A DNA stretch of 46,499 nt from Candidatus Krumholzibacteriota bacterium (lineage in GTDB: Bacteria > Krumholzibacteriota > Krumholzibacteriia > Krumholzibacteriales > Krumholzibacteriaceae). Positions 1 through 8,155 of the stretch are shown piece after piece. The stretch is taken from NCBI GenBank assembly GCA_016931295.1, contig JAFGEZ010000051.1:1-46499 (forward strand), written 5' to 3'. A program made the position numbers and the translations under genes. The stretch's first letter is position 1; each line of letters starts with the position of its first letter. Under the pieces are notes generated by a model. It saw only the letters and a program-made list of their open reading frames with translations. It did no database searches and was not told the DNA's origin.

Positions 1-652
1 GGGACTGCTCGGCCCAGATGTGCCGGTGCTCGCGGTCGACGCGGTGCTGGAAGGAGTCGATGTTGTAGTAGTCCTGCGGGCTCTGGACGAAGGCGAGCTC
101 GTCGTCGCGGAAGTATCCCATGAGCCGGTCGAGGAAGTGGGGAAGGGGCGCGTGGTCGGCGTCGAAGACGGCGACGAACTCGGCCGTCGAGTGGGCCAGG
201 CCGAAATTGAGGTTCCCCGCCTTCGCCCCCTCGTGCGACTCGCGGGCGAGGTAGACCGCGCCGAGTTCCTCGCAGAGGGCGCGGACCTCCGCCCGCCCGC
301 CGTCGTCGAGGACGATCGTTCGGTGCGGATAGGCCATGTCGTTGCAGGCGAGCAGGGTCGTGCGGAGCACCGGGACGTCCTCGTTCATCGTGGGGACGAG
401 AACGTCGACCGTCCTGCCCGGAAGCGGACGCGGCGCGGCGCGCGTGATCGGCCGCCAGACGACGAAGTAGAGGAGGAAGGTCTTGACCGCGCCGAAGAGC
501 TCGGCGCTCCAGAGGATCCAGGCGAAGACGAGCGCGTTCGGGTTGAGGGTCTCCGTCACGCGCCACCAGAGGTAGAACACCGTCACCGCGATGGCGGCGA
601 GCGCGAAGAGGCGGCGGAGAGGTTCCGCCCTGAATTCGTTGTAATCGACCAT
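1..652 (-). CDS. Cellulose-synthase-like family 2 glycosyltransferase (partial, C-terminus outside window)
   Basis: The first 217 residues of a membrane glycosyltransferase read leftwards off the window edge. Two hydrophobic segments (about residues 13-31 and 40-66) come first. The start of a GT-A catalytic domain follows: VDVLVPTMNED, then VLDDGGR, then the metal/UDP-binding FDADHAP, then QSPQDYYN. This order matches BcsA/CesA-type processive synthases, which make a beta-glucan or related polysaccharide at the inner membrane. The QxxRW motif and any PilZ domain would lie beyond the window, so substrate and exact family cannot be fixed. The start is the ATG at 652; no clear Shine-Dalgarno precedes it, but a good promoter lies at 712-740. 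No bcs accessory gene is visible on this side. Confidence 0.85.
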   Translation of the reverse strand, partial: MVDYNEFRAEPLRRLFALAAIAVTVFYLWWRVTETLNPNALVFAWILWSAELFGAVKTFLLYFVVWRPITRAAPRPLPGRTVDVLVPTMNEDVPVLRTTLLACNDMAYPHRTIVLDDGGRAEVRALCEELGAVYLARESHEGAKAGNLNFGLAHSTAEFVAVFDADHAPLPHFLDRLMGYFRDDELAFVQSPQDYYNIDSFQHRVDREHRHIWAEQS

Positions 653-711
653 GGTTCGCGACGTTACCGTTGTCTTCCAAGGGTGAGGTGCATGCCGCTC
701 ATGTAACTTCC

Positions 712-740
712 AGTATATCATAAATATTTGACGATTTAAA
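712..740 (-). promoter_or_regulatory. Promoter of the glycosyltransferase gene
   Basis: On the minus strand TTTAAA (735-740) and TATACT (712-717) are separated by 17 bases. The predicted start near 705 gives a leader of about 50 bases. It sits in the AT-rich divergent intergenic region. Confidence 0.55.
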
Positions 741-839
741 GGGCGGAGGTGACAACGGGGCGATTTCGGCGCCGCCGACACGCCGGCCGGGGAGGCGGGC
801 CGCCGCCATCGAGTGCTGGCCGAGGCCGCCGCGAACATA

Positions 840-845
840 TATACT
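840..845 (+). promoter_or_regulatory. Candidate -10 element of the class V aminotransferase gene
   Basis: TATACT matches the -10 seen at several other genes here, but no convincing -35 lies 17 bases upstream. The leader to the start would be about 60 bases. Confidence 0.4.
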
Positions 846-915
846 GGTGCGAGGCGTGCCGCATGACCTTCCACCCGAACCGGGAGCGCGTTTCGATACC
901 GGGAGGAGCATGACG

Positions 916-2331
916 ATGAACGGAGACGGCCTGGCGGCCGAGCGGGACTACGAGGCGTTTCTCGAACGGTACCCGGCGTTCCGGGAGACGTCGGCGATCG
1001 ACGACCTGCGGCGGACGGAGTTCTCGCGCCTCGACGAGCAGGGGCACGTCTACCTCGACTACACGGGCGGCGGCCTCTACGGCGCATCGCAGATCCGCGG
1101 GCACGCCGACTTCCTGCTCCGCAGCGTCCTCGGCAACCCGCACTCGATCAATCCCACCTCCGCGCTCGCCACCGAGCGCGCCGAGTCCTGCCGGCGCCGG
1201 CTCCTCGCCTTCTTCAACGCGTCTCCCGAGGAGTACGTGCCCGTCTTCACGGCCAACGCCACGCACGCCCTCAAGCTCGTCGGCGAGGGGTATCCCTTCT
1301 GCGTGGGCGACGTCTTTCTGCTGACCTTCGACAACCACAACTCGGTGAACGGGATCCGCGAGTTCGACCGCGCGCGCGGATCGGCCACGCGGTACATCCC
1401 GCTCGTGCCCCCCGACATGCGCGTCGACGACGCGGTCCTCGACCGCTATCTCGACGAGGGGGACGGCGTCTGCAACCGGCTCTTCGCCTTCCCCGCGCAG
1501 TCGAACTTCTCGGGCGTCCTGCATCAGCTCGAGTGGATCGACCTGGCGCACGAGCGTGGCTGGGACGTCCTCCTCGACGCCGCCGCCTTCGTGCCGACCA
1601 GCCGCCTCGACCTCTCGCGTTGGAAGCCGGATTACGTGGCCGTCTCCTTCTACAAGATGTTCGGGTACCCGACCGGCGTCGGCGCCCTCATCGCGCGGCG
1701 CGAGGCGCTCGGGAAGCTGCACCGTCCCTGGTTCGCCGGGGGCACGATCTCCGTCGCCTCGGTCAAGGCCGACAAGTTCTTCCTGCATCCCGGCGCCGAG
1801 GGATTCGAGGACGGGACGATCAACTACGGCTGCCTGCCCGCCGTCGAGCGCGGACTCGATTTTCTCGACGGGATCGGGATGGAGACGATCCATGCGCGCG
1901 TCATCGCCCTGGCCGGCTGGCTGATCGACGGGCTCCTCGCCCTCCGGCACGGCAACGGCAGGCCGGTCGTCCGGCTCTACGGCCCCGCGACGACCGACGG
2001 GCGCGGCGGCACGGTGTCGATCAATGTCGTCGACCGCGACGGCGCCGTCGTCGACCACACGATCGTCGAGCGGGCGGCGGCGAAGCGGATGATCTCGCTC
2101 CGGACCGGGTGTTTCTGCAATCCCGGCGCGGGCGAGCTTGCTCTCGGCCTCACGCGGGGCGATATCGAGCGCTGCTTCAACCAGCCGGAGTCGCGGATGA
2201 GCTACGACGAGTTCCGCCTCTGCGTCGACCCGAAGAGCGCCGGCGCCGTGCGGATCTCCCCGGGCCTCGTCTCGAACTTCGCCGATGTGCAGGCGGTTCT
2301 CGCCCTGATGGGGGAGTTTCGCCAGCCCTGA
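916..2331 (+). CDS. Class V aminotransferase-fold PLP enzyme, molybdenum-cofactor-sulfurase / cysteine-desulfurase-like
   Basis: A 471-residue PLP-dependent fold-type I enzyme. Visible features are YLDYTGGGLYG near the N-terminus, the TFDNHNS loop, the internal-aldimine lysine in SFYKMFGYPTG (about Lys247), and a C-terminal RTGCFCNPG (Cys399/Cys401), where cysteine desulfurases and MoCo sulfurases carry the persulfide cysteine. The family takes sulfur from cysteine; the acceptor here is unknown, and no MOSC domain follows. An ATG at 910 is also in frame, but GGAGG at 902-906 is spaced best for the ATG at 916; a longer in-frame start at 847 has no ribosome site. It appears monocistronic, about 200 bases before the ABC operon. 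Alternative: a selenocysteine-lyase or isopenicillin-epimerase-like relative. Confidence 0.85.
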   Translation: MNGDGLAAERDYEAFLERYPAFRETSAIDDLRRTEFSRLDEQGHVYLDYTGGGLYGASQIRGHADFLLRSVLGNPHSINPTSALATERAESCRRRLLAFFNASPEEYVPVFTANATHALKLVGEGYPFCVGDVFLLTFDNHNSVNGIREFDRARGSATRYIPLVPPDMRVDDAVLDRYLDEGDGVCNRLFAFPAQSNFSGVLHQLEWIDLAHERGWDVLLDAAAFVPTSRLDLSRWKPDYVAVSFYKMFGYPTGVGALIARREALGKLHRPWFAGGTISVASVKADKFFLHPGAEGFEDGTINYGCLPAVERGLDFLDGIGMETIHARVIALAGWLIDGLLALRHGNGRPVVRLYGPATTDGRGGTVSINVVDRDGAVVDHTIVERAAAKRMISLRTGCFCNPGAGELALGLTRGDIERCFNQPESRMSYDEFRLCVDPKSAGAVRISPGLVSNFADVQAVLALMGEFRQP

Positions 2332-2364
2332 CGGGACGCCGGCGGCCGGCGCGGCAGATCGCCG

Positions 2365-2392
2365 TTGACAGCAGGGCGGATTTCTTTATCAT
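2365..2392 (+). promoter_or_regulatory. Promoter of the ABC/Gld-like operon
   Basis: TTGACA (2365-2370), a 16-base spacer and TATCAT (2387-2392) form a near-consensus sigma-70-type promoter, about 140 bases before the ATPase start. Confidence 0.65.
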
Positions 2393-2530
2393 TTCCGGCG
2401 AATAATCGGCCGGGCGGGGTATACGTGTCTGAAAACGGCCGCCCCGCGGGGCCCGGCCGGCGGCGCGCATTGCCCGGGCCGCTCTCAACTCATATGCGAA
2501 TCAGCCGGTTGCTCTGGAAAGGAGTCGTCG

Positions 2531-3466
2531 ATGATCGAGATTTCCGGACTGACCAAGTATTACGGGTCGCTGTGCGCCCTCGACCACATCGACCTCACGA
2601 TCGACCGCGGGAAGATCCTCGGTCTGCTGGGGCCGAACGGGGCGGGCAAGACGACCGCGATGCGCATCATCACCGGGTACCTCTCCCCGACGGAGGGGAC
2701 CGTGACGGCGCGGGGGCTCTCGATCCGCGAGGACACGCTCGCGATCAAGAGGATGATCGGGTACCTCCCCGAATCGGCGCCCCTCTACCGCGACATGCTC
2801 GTCTACGACTATCTCGTCTACGTGGCCGACATCCGGGGCATCCCGCCCGACCGGCGGGAGACCCGCATCCGCGAGCTAACCGACGTCTGCGGCCTGCGCG
2901 AAGTGATGCACCGGTCGATCAGCGAGCTCTCGAAGGGGTTCAAGCAGCGCGTGGGGCTGGCGCACGCGATGATGGGCGATCCGGAAATCCTCGTGCTCGA
3001 CGAGCCGACCTCCGGGCTCGATCCCAACCAGATCGCCGACATCCGCGGAATCATCAGGGAGATCGGCCGCGAGAAGACGGTGATCCTCTCCACGCACATC
3101 CTCAGCGAGGTCGAGGCCACCTGCGACCGCGTCGTCATCATCAACAGCGGCCGCATCGTCGCCGACGGGTCCACCGGGGATCTCATGCGCTCCTCCGGCG
3201 GCGGTTACACGATCAATCTCACGCTCGAGGGGGCCTCGGCAGACGACGCGCGGGGCGTTTTCTCGGCGATCGGCGGCGTCTCGGCCGTCGATCAGGTTGG
3301 CCCGGGCAACGGGGCCGTCGCCCTGTCGCTGCGCTGCGACACCTCCGAGGATATACGGCGGACGATCTACGAGGCGGTCAAGAAACGCGACTGGACCCTG
3401 CTGGAGTTCACGCGCGAGGCGCGGAGCCTCGAGACGATCTTCCGGGAACTGACAAAGGAGAACTGA
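2531..3466 (+). CDS. ABC transporter ATP-binding protein (GldA / ABC-2 type)
   Basis: A 311-residue ATPase that would power the membrane proteins encoded just downstream. It has Walker A GPNGAGKTT (residues 34-42), the signature-like SELSKGFKQR, Walker B ILVLDEPTSGLDP and a switch histidine in ILSTHILSE. A C-terminal domain of about 90 residues follows the core, as in GldA/CcmA-type ABC-2 ATPases. AAAGGAG precedes the ATG at good spacing. The permease starts 1 base after the stop, so the genes are surely cotranscribed. In Bacteroidetes the GldA-GldF-GldG complex supports gliding and type 9 secretion; elsewhere the same trio has no fixed role. Confidence 0.93.
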   Translation: MIEISGLTKYYGSLCALDHIDLTIDRGKILGLLGPNGAGKTTAMRIITGYLSPTEGTVTARGLSIREDTLAIKRMIGYLPESAPLYRDMLVYDYLVYVADIRGIPPDRRETRIRELTDVCGLREVMHRSISELSKGFKQRVGLAHAMMGDPEILVLDEPTSGLDPNQIADIRGIIREIGREKTVILSTHILSEVEATCDRVVIINSGRIVADGSTGDLMRSSGGGYTINLTLEGASADDARGVFSAIGGVSAVDQVGPGNGAVALSLRCDTSEDIRRTIYEAVKKRDWTLLEFTREARSLETIFRELTKEN

Positions 3467-3467
3467 C

Positions 3468-4181
3468 ATGGCCTTCGCGGGACACGTCTCCCACGTCTTC
3501 AGGAAGGAGTTCCGGGTCTACTTCGTGACGCCGATCGCGTACATCGTGATCGCCATCTTCCTCGTTTTGACCGGCTGGTTCTTCTTCTCGACCTTCTTCC
3601 TCTACGACCAGGCCGAGCTGCGCGACTTCTTCGGGCTTTTGCCGGTCGTCTTCGCCTTCATCGTTCCGGCCGTGACGATGCGGCTCTTCAGCGAGGAATA
3701 CAGCGTCGGCTCGTACGAGATCCTCATCACGATGCCCGTCACCTACGTCGACGTCGTCCTCGGCAAGTTCCTCGCGGCCACGGCGTTCGTGGCCGTCATG
3801 ATGCTGCCGACGCTCTCCTACGCGGTCTCGATCGCCTTCCTCGGCGATCTCGACTGGGGGCCCGTCGCGGGCGGATACCTCGGGGCGATCCTGCTCGGCG
3901 CATCCTTCAGCGCCGTCGGGCTCTTCGCCTCGGCCCTGACGCGCAACCAGATCGTCGCCTTCATCATCGGGATGATCATCTGTTTCGCCTTCACCGTCGT
4001 CGACAAGATCCTCTTCTTCCTGCCGGAGTCGATGCTCGGCTTCTTCCAGTACGTCGGCGCCGACCATCATTTCCAGAACGTCGCGAAGGGGATCGTCGAT
4101 TCGCGCGACATCGTCTATTTCCTCAGTTTCATCTTCGTCGCGCTGTACGCCGCGAACCTGGTGATCCAGGAGAAGAAGTGA
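3468..4181 (+). CDS. ABC-2 type permease (GldF-like)
   Basis: A 237-residue integral membrane protein with about six hydrophobic segments. It begins with a short cytoplasmic stretch (HVFRKEFRVYFVTPIAYIV), the usual opening of ABC-2/GldF permeases (the first transmembrane segment starts at VTPIAY). The conserved FIVPAVTMRLFSEEY lies between the second and third segments. It would form the membrane channel with the upstream ATPase. The next gene begins about 10 bases after its stop. The transported substrate cannot be read from the sequence. Confidence 0.92.
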   Translation: MAFAGHVSHVFRKEFRVYFVTPIAYIVIAIFLVLTGWFFFSTFFLYDQAELRDFFGLLPVVFAFIVPAVTMRLFSEEYSVGSYEILITMPVTYVDVVLGKFLAATAFVAVMMLPTLSYAVSIAFLGDLDWGPVAGGYLGAILLGASFSAVGLFASALTRNQIVAFIIGMIICFAFTVVDKILFFLPESMLGFFQYVGADHHFQNVAKGIVDSRDIVYFLSFIFVALYAANLVIQEKK

Positions 4182-4191
4182 GGTGGCCGCG

Positions 4192-6375
4192 ATGACCGAC
4201 ACGAAACGATACGGAAAGTACTACCGCTTCGGGCTCTACCTCGTGGTCGTCGTTCTCGTCAATCTCGCCGGGATCACCCTCTTCTTCCGGGCGGACTTGA
4301 CGAGGAACGGCGTCTATTCCCTCTCGGCGGCGAGCCGGGAGGCGGTGGAGACACTCTCGGAGCCCCTGACGATCAAGGTCTTCTTCACCAGGAACCTCCC
4401 CGCGCCGCACAACAACACCGAGCGCTACCTGCGCGACCTGCTCGACGAGTACGCCGTGCACTCCAACCGGTATTTCAACTACCGCTTCTACGACGTGAGC
4501 GCCGAGGAGGGGGAGGTCGACGAGGAGACGAAGCGCAACCAGCAGGCGGCGGTGGGGTACGGGATCTTCCCGGTCCAGATCCAGAACATCGAGCAGGACG
4601 AGGTGAAGTTCCAGAACGCCTACATGGGGATGGTCCTCATCCACGGGGACGTCGTCGACAGGATCCCCGCCATCACCTCCACCGACGGGCTCGAGTACAC
4701 GATCACCTCGAAGATCGAGAAGATGAACAGCAAGATCAGCGCCCTGCTCAATCTCGACGAGCCGGTGCGGGTGAAGCTCTACTTCTCCTCGTCATTCGCC
4801 GACGTCGCGCCGCAGATCGACCTGCCGGGTTTGATGGATATCCCCGGCCGCGTCGAGGCGCTCGTCAACGAGCTCAACGAGACCTTCTACGGCACGCTCG
4901 AATACGTGCGCCGCGACCCCTCGGTCGATTCGACGGCGATGGCGGAGGTGCGCCGGAACGACCTCATCACCCTCCGGTGGCCCGACCTGCCCGACGCGGG
5001 CGTGCGTGCGGGCACCGGAACGGCCGGGCTCGTCGTCGAGTGCGGCGATCGGCGCCGCGCGGTCGATCTCGTCCAGGTGTACCGGCACATCTTCGGCACG
5101 CAGTACCGGCTCGCCGACGTCGAGGGACTCGGCGAGACCGTCGGGGAGATGGTCGACGACGTCATCGACATCAACAAGAAGATCGGCTATCTCGCCTCGC
5201 ACGGCACCTGGCCGCTCGCGGGGGGCAATCCCTACCAGCAGGAGCAGCAGAACCCCGACGCGCTGACCAACTTCAACCGCCTCGTCTCCGGCGAGTACTC
5301 GGTGGTCCCGGTCCAGCTCGGCGAGGAGGAGATCCCCGAGGGGGTCGACTGTCTCATCATCGCCGGGCCGCGCGAGCCTTTCAGCGACTGGGAGCTCTTC
5401 CAGATCGACCAGTTCCTGATGGAGGGCAAGTCGCTGGCGATCCTGCTCGACCGATTCAACGAGATCGTCCCCCAGCGCGGCGGCGGTATGGGATACAACC
5501 AGCCCGTCTATCTCCCGATCGAAACGGGGCTCGACGGGCTGCTCGAGCAGTACGGGATGTCGGTGGGGCGCTCCTACGTCCTCGACGAGCGGAGCTACGA
5601 GCAGCGGATGCCCGAGGCCTACGGCGGCGGATCGAGACAGATCTACGTGGCGCCCCTGATCGGCCCGGAGCAGATAAACGACCGGCTGCCCTACATGCGC
5701 AACATCAAGACGCTCGTGACCGTCAAGTCCTCGCCGGTAACGCTGCTCCGCGACACGATCCGGGCGCAGGGACTCTCGGCCGAGGTGCTCTTCTCCTCAT
5801 CGGACCGTTCGTGGGAGATGGCCGACCGGATCGATCTCAGCCCCTGGGCGATGCAGCCCCCCGAGGACGAATCGGTCTTCGAAAGCATGCCGCTCGCCGT
5901 GATGGTCGAGGGGGCCTTCGAGAGCCGGTTCGCCGGCGGGGAGGTGCCCGAACTCGAGGCGACGGCGGCCGATTCGGCGGCCGCGGCCGCGCCGGGCGGC
6001 GACCTGCAGCCCCTCGCCGGGGACCGGGCGATCATCGGGAAGGGGCGGCCGGGAAGGATCTTCCTCATCGGCACCTCGGAGATCGTCAAGAACAACGTCC
6101 TCGACGACCGGGGACAGTCGCTCACCGCCACGTTCGTCATGAACGTCCTCGACCACCTGAACGGGCGTGACGCCTATGCGGCGATGCGGAGCAAGACGCG
6201 CAGCTTCAATCCCCTCGGGGAGACCGGGGCCGGCACGAAGGCCTTCGTCAAGACCTTCAACATCGCGGGCCTTCCCGTGATCGTCGTCGCCTTCGGCGTG
6301 CTGGTGTGGTTCCGCCGCGCGGCCCGCAAGCGCCGCATCCAGACGATGTTCGCCGCCGCCGACCGGCGGGCGTAG
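4192..6375 (+). CDS. GldG-like ABC auxiliary membrane protein
   Basis: A 727-residue protein with one N-terminal transmembrane segment (about residues 14-31), a very large non-cytoplasmic region and a C-terminal transmembrane segment (IAGLPVIVVAFGVLVWF) with a basic tail. This matches GldG / ABC_transp_aux proteins. LTRNGVYSLSAASREAVETL after the first helix is characteristic of the family. The large domain probably contacts the ABC core or cargo at the outer face of the inner membrane. A GTG at 4183 is in frame, but GAGGTGG at 4180-4186 fits the ATG at 4192. An Ala-rich linker (AATAADSAAAAAPGG) lies near residue 600. Confidence 0.9.
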   Translation: MTDTKRYGKYYRFGLYLVVVVLVNLAGITLFFRADLTRNGVYSLSAASREAVETLSEPLTIKVFFTRNLPAPHNNTERYLRDLLDEYAVHSNRYFNYRFYDVSAEEGEVDEETKRNQQAAVGYGIFPVQIQNIEQDEVKFQNAYMGMVLIHGDVVDRIPAITSTDGLEYTITSKIEKMNSKISALLNLDEPVRVKLYFSSSFADVAPQIDLPGLMDIPGRVEALVNELNETFYGTLEYVRRDPSVDSTAMAEVRRNDLITLRWPDLPDAGVRAGTGTAGLVVECGDRRRAVDLVQVYRHIFGTQYRLADVEGLGETVGEMVDDVIDINKKIGYLASHGTWPLAGGNPYQQEQQNPDALTNFNRLVSGEYSVVPVQLGEEEIPEGVDCLIIAGPREPFSDWELFQIDQFLMEGKSLAILLDRFNEIVPQRGGGMGYNQPVYLPIETGLDGLLEQYGMSVGRSYVLDERSYEQRMPEAYGGGSRQIYVAPLIGPEQINDRLPYMRNIKTLVTVKSSPVTLLRDTIRAQGLSAEVLFSSSDRSWEMADRIDLSPWAMQPPEDESVFESMPLAVMVEGAFESRFAGGEVPELEATAADSAAAAAPGGDLQPLAGDRAIIGKGRPGRIFLIGTSEIVKNNVLDDRGQSLTATFVMNVLDHLNGRDAYAAMRSKTRSFNPLGETGAGTKAFVKTFNIAGLPVIVVAFGVLVWFRRAARKRRIQTMFAAADRRA

Positions 6376-6388
6376 AGGAGGATCGACC

Positions 6389-7342
6389 ATGAAGATGAAA
6401 CGGGAATACATCGCGCTCGTCTGCGTCATCGCCGCGCTCGTCCTGTACATCGCGCTGCGGAGCGGCGACCGCACGCACTACGACCTTCCCGCCCTCGACG
6501 CGGTCGCAGGGGACGAGATCACGAAGATCGTCATCACCAGGGCCGACACCTCGTTCGCCATCGAGCGGATGGATGACCGGTGGCTCATCCGGCCCGGCGA
6601 CTACGAGGCGGACGGCGCGACCGTCGACCGCATGGTCGAGGCGCTCGGCGCCTTCGATCTCCAGGCGCTCGTCTCCGAGACGGGCAGCTACGCACGCTAC
6701 GGCTTCTCGCCGGAGGAGACGATCGGCGTGGAGGCGTGGGTCGGCGACCGCCGCGTGCGGAGTGTCGGGATCGGCAAGGGGTCGACGAACACGCGGCACA
6801 CCTTCGTCCGGATCGAGGGGGACGACGGGGTCTACCAGGCGGGGGGCGGCATGCGCGCGACCTTCGACCTCTCGGTCGACAAACTGAGGAACAAGACGAT
6901 CGCCACCCTCGACCGCGAGTCGATCGACCGGATCGAGGTGGCCGGAGAAAACGGGTTCACGCTGATGAAGGTGCCGGTCGCCGCGGAGACGGACACCGCC
7001 GCCGCCGTCACGCAGATGGCCCCGCCCGGATCGGCCTGGCGGACGCTCGACGGGCAGGAGGCGGACGAGGCGGCCGTCGGGCGTCTCGTCGGCGCGGTGG
7101 CGAACCTCCGGGCCGACGGTTTCGTCTACGGCGCGGAGGCCGGGGATCTCTCCTCCCCCGTCTACGAGATGACCGTGGCGGCCGGGGAGCGTCGCGTCAC
7201 GCTCGGGATCCTCGCGAAGCGGGACGACGGCACGCACGTCGTCGTCGCATCCTCGAGCGGGCATCCCTTCTACGTTTCCGAGTGGCGGGCCGGGCAGCTG
7301 ATGAAATCGCTCGACGATCTGCTGCCGGAGCAGGCCGAATAG
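6389..7342 (+). CDS. DUF4340 domain-containing membrane-anchored protein
   Basis: 317 residues. One N-terminal transmembrane helix (IALVCVIAALVLYIAL) is followed by a soluble beta-rich region containing EITKIVITRADTSFAIERM and DRWLIRPGDYEADGATVDRM, which match the DUF4340 pattern. DUF4340 genes commonly sit next to GldG-like ABC genes, as here. GAGGAGG precedes the ATG. It is the last gene of the module and probably assembles with the GldG-like protein on the periplasmic side. Its biochemical function is unknown. Confidence 0.88.
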   Translation: MKMKREYIALVCVIAALVLYIALRSGDRTHYDLPALDAVAGDEITKIVITRADTSFAIERMDDRWLIRPGDYEADGATVDRMVEALGAFDLQALVSETGSYARYGFSPEETIGVEAWVGDRRVRSVGIGKGSTNTRHTFVRIEGDDGVYQAGGGMRATFDLSVDKLRNKTIATLDRESIDRIEVAGENGFTLMKVPVAAETDTAAAVTQMAPPGSAWRTLDGQEADEAAVGRLVGAVANLRADGFVYGAEAGDLSSPVYEMTVAAGERRVTLGILAKRDDGTHVVVASSSGHPFYVSEWRAGQLMKSLDDLLPEQAE

Positions 7343-7391
7343 GCGGCTGGCGGCGGGGCGTCCGGGCCGGCGGCCGGAGAACGGCGGCGAA

Positions 7392-7811
7392 TCAGTCGTC
7401 CAGGGGAATCGAGCGCTCGCGTTTCAGGCGCGAGCGCTTCTTCTTGTCACGGATGCGGGCTTCGCGGGCCGAGCGGGAGGGGCGCGTGGGGCGGCGGCTC
7501 TTCTCGCGATGCAGCGCCTCGCCGAGCAGCTCGGCGAAGCGTTCGACGGCCGCCTCGCGGTTGGCCCGCTGCGTGCGGTGCCGCTGCGAGACGACGCGCA
7601 GGCAGCCGTCTTTGCCGATGCGCGTGGCCAGGCGCGCCATGATGCGCCTGCGGTCCTCCTCGCCGAGGCTCGGCGATTCCTCGACGTCGAAGAGAAGGGT
7701 GACGCGCGTCGCCACCTTGTTCACGTTCTGGCCCCCCGGCCCCGAGCTCCTGGAGAAACGGAACCGGAGCTCGTCGTCGGGGATGCTCACCCTGTCGTTT
7801 ATCCGGATCAT
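7392..7811 (-). CDS. arfB: ArfB/YaeJ-type peptidyl-tRNA hydrolase, ribosome rescue factor
   Basis: 139 residues, the usual ArfB length. The catalytic GGQ (residues 26-28, in RSSGPGGQNVNKVATRV) hydrolyses peptidyl-tRNA. The C-terminal basic tail (RDKKKRSRLKRERS) is the part that in ArfB enters the empty mRNA channel of ribosomes stalled at mRNA ends. No codon-recognition domain is present, which excludes RF1/RF2. It complements trans-translation by the tmRNA encoded at 22148. The ATG at 7811 has no Shine-Dalgarno. A promoter ends 7 bases upstream, so the transcript may be leaderless. Confidence 0.92.
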   Translation of the reverse strand: MIRINDRVSIPDDELRFRFSRSSGPGGQNVNKVATRVTLLFDVEESPSLGEEDRRRIMARLATRIGKDGCLRVVSQRHRTQRANREAAVERFAELLGEALHREKSRRPTRPSRSAREARIRDKKKRSRLKRERSIPLDD

Positions 7812-7818
7812 GCAATCC

Positions 7819-7848
7819 GTTGTAGCACGAAGCGGCCCGCGGCGGCAA
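7819..7848 (-). promoter_or_regulatory. arfB promoter implying a leaderless transcript
   Basis: Minus strand TTGCCG (7843-7848), 18 bases, then TACAAC (7819-7824) preceded by TGC (extended -10). Start predicted at about 7812, one base before the ATG. Confidence 0.5.
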
Positions 7849-7897
7849 GCCGAAGGGCCGCGGCCGCGGGCCGTCGTTCGTTCGCTGGAACCCGCTT

Positions 7898-8044
7898 CTA
7901 GCGCAGGTTCTCGACGAGGATGTCGAGCTGCTCGCGGGTCAGGGTGACTTCGTTGCCGTCGTCGTCCCTGATCGTCACCTTCTTCTCGTCGATGAACGCC
8001 TCGGGGCAGCACTTGCCCTCGCCGCACAGCGTGACTTTCTTCAT
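7898..8044 (-). CDS. Small Cys-Cys protein (48 aa), conserved-looking hypothetical
   Basis: A 48-residue protein starting MKKVTLCGEGKCCPEAFID and continuing with alternating polar/hydrophobic strands (KVTIRDDDGNEVTLTREQL) and a short C-terminal helix. The three cysteines (CGEGKCC) suggest metal or thiol chemistry; no domain is recognised. GGGAGG lies 6 bases before the ATG at 8044, and a promoter is present at 8086-8114, so it is probably expressed alone. A longer frame starting at 8080 lacks a ribosome site. Confidence 0.75.
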   Translation of the reverse strand: MKKVTLCGEGKCCPEAFIDEKKVTIRDDDGNEVTLTREQLDILVENLR

Positions 8045-8085
8045 GGCATACCTCCCTGTTGAATGCGTGAAGCGTGACATCGGAA

Positions 8086-8114
8086 ACGGTAGACCATCCC
8101 GGGTCGCCGCGCAA
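8086..8114 (-). promoter_or_regulatory. Promoter of the 48-aa protein gene
   Basis: Minus strand TTGCGC (8109-8114), 17-base spacer, TACCGT (8086-8091). Confidence 0.45.
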
Positions 8115-8155
8115 GAAAAAAACAGATAAAAACAGTGGGGTATTCCGGCCGGGAA

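Noticed and set aside
652-705. Twelve-codon upstream frame (MSGMHLTLGRQR) before the glycosyltransferase
   Set aside because: It lies in the predicted leader but has no ribosome site or other support; it may be chance.
736-2058. 440-residue frame antisense to the class V aminotransferase
   Set aside because: Composition is the Arg/Asp/Val-rich mirror of a coding strand in GC-rich DNA; no domain or ribosome site.
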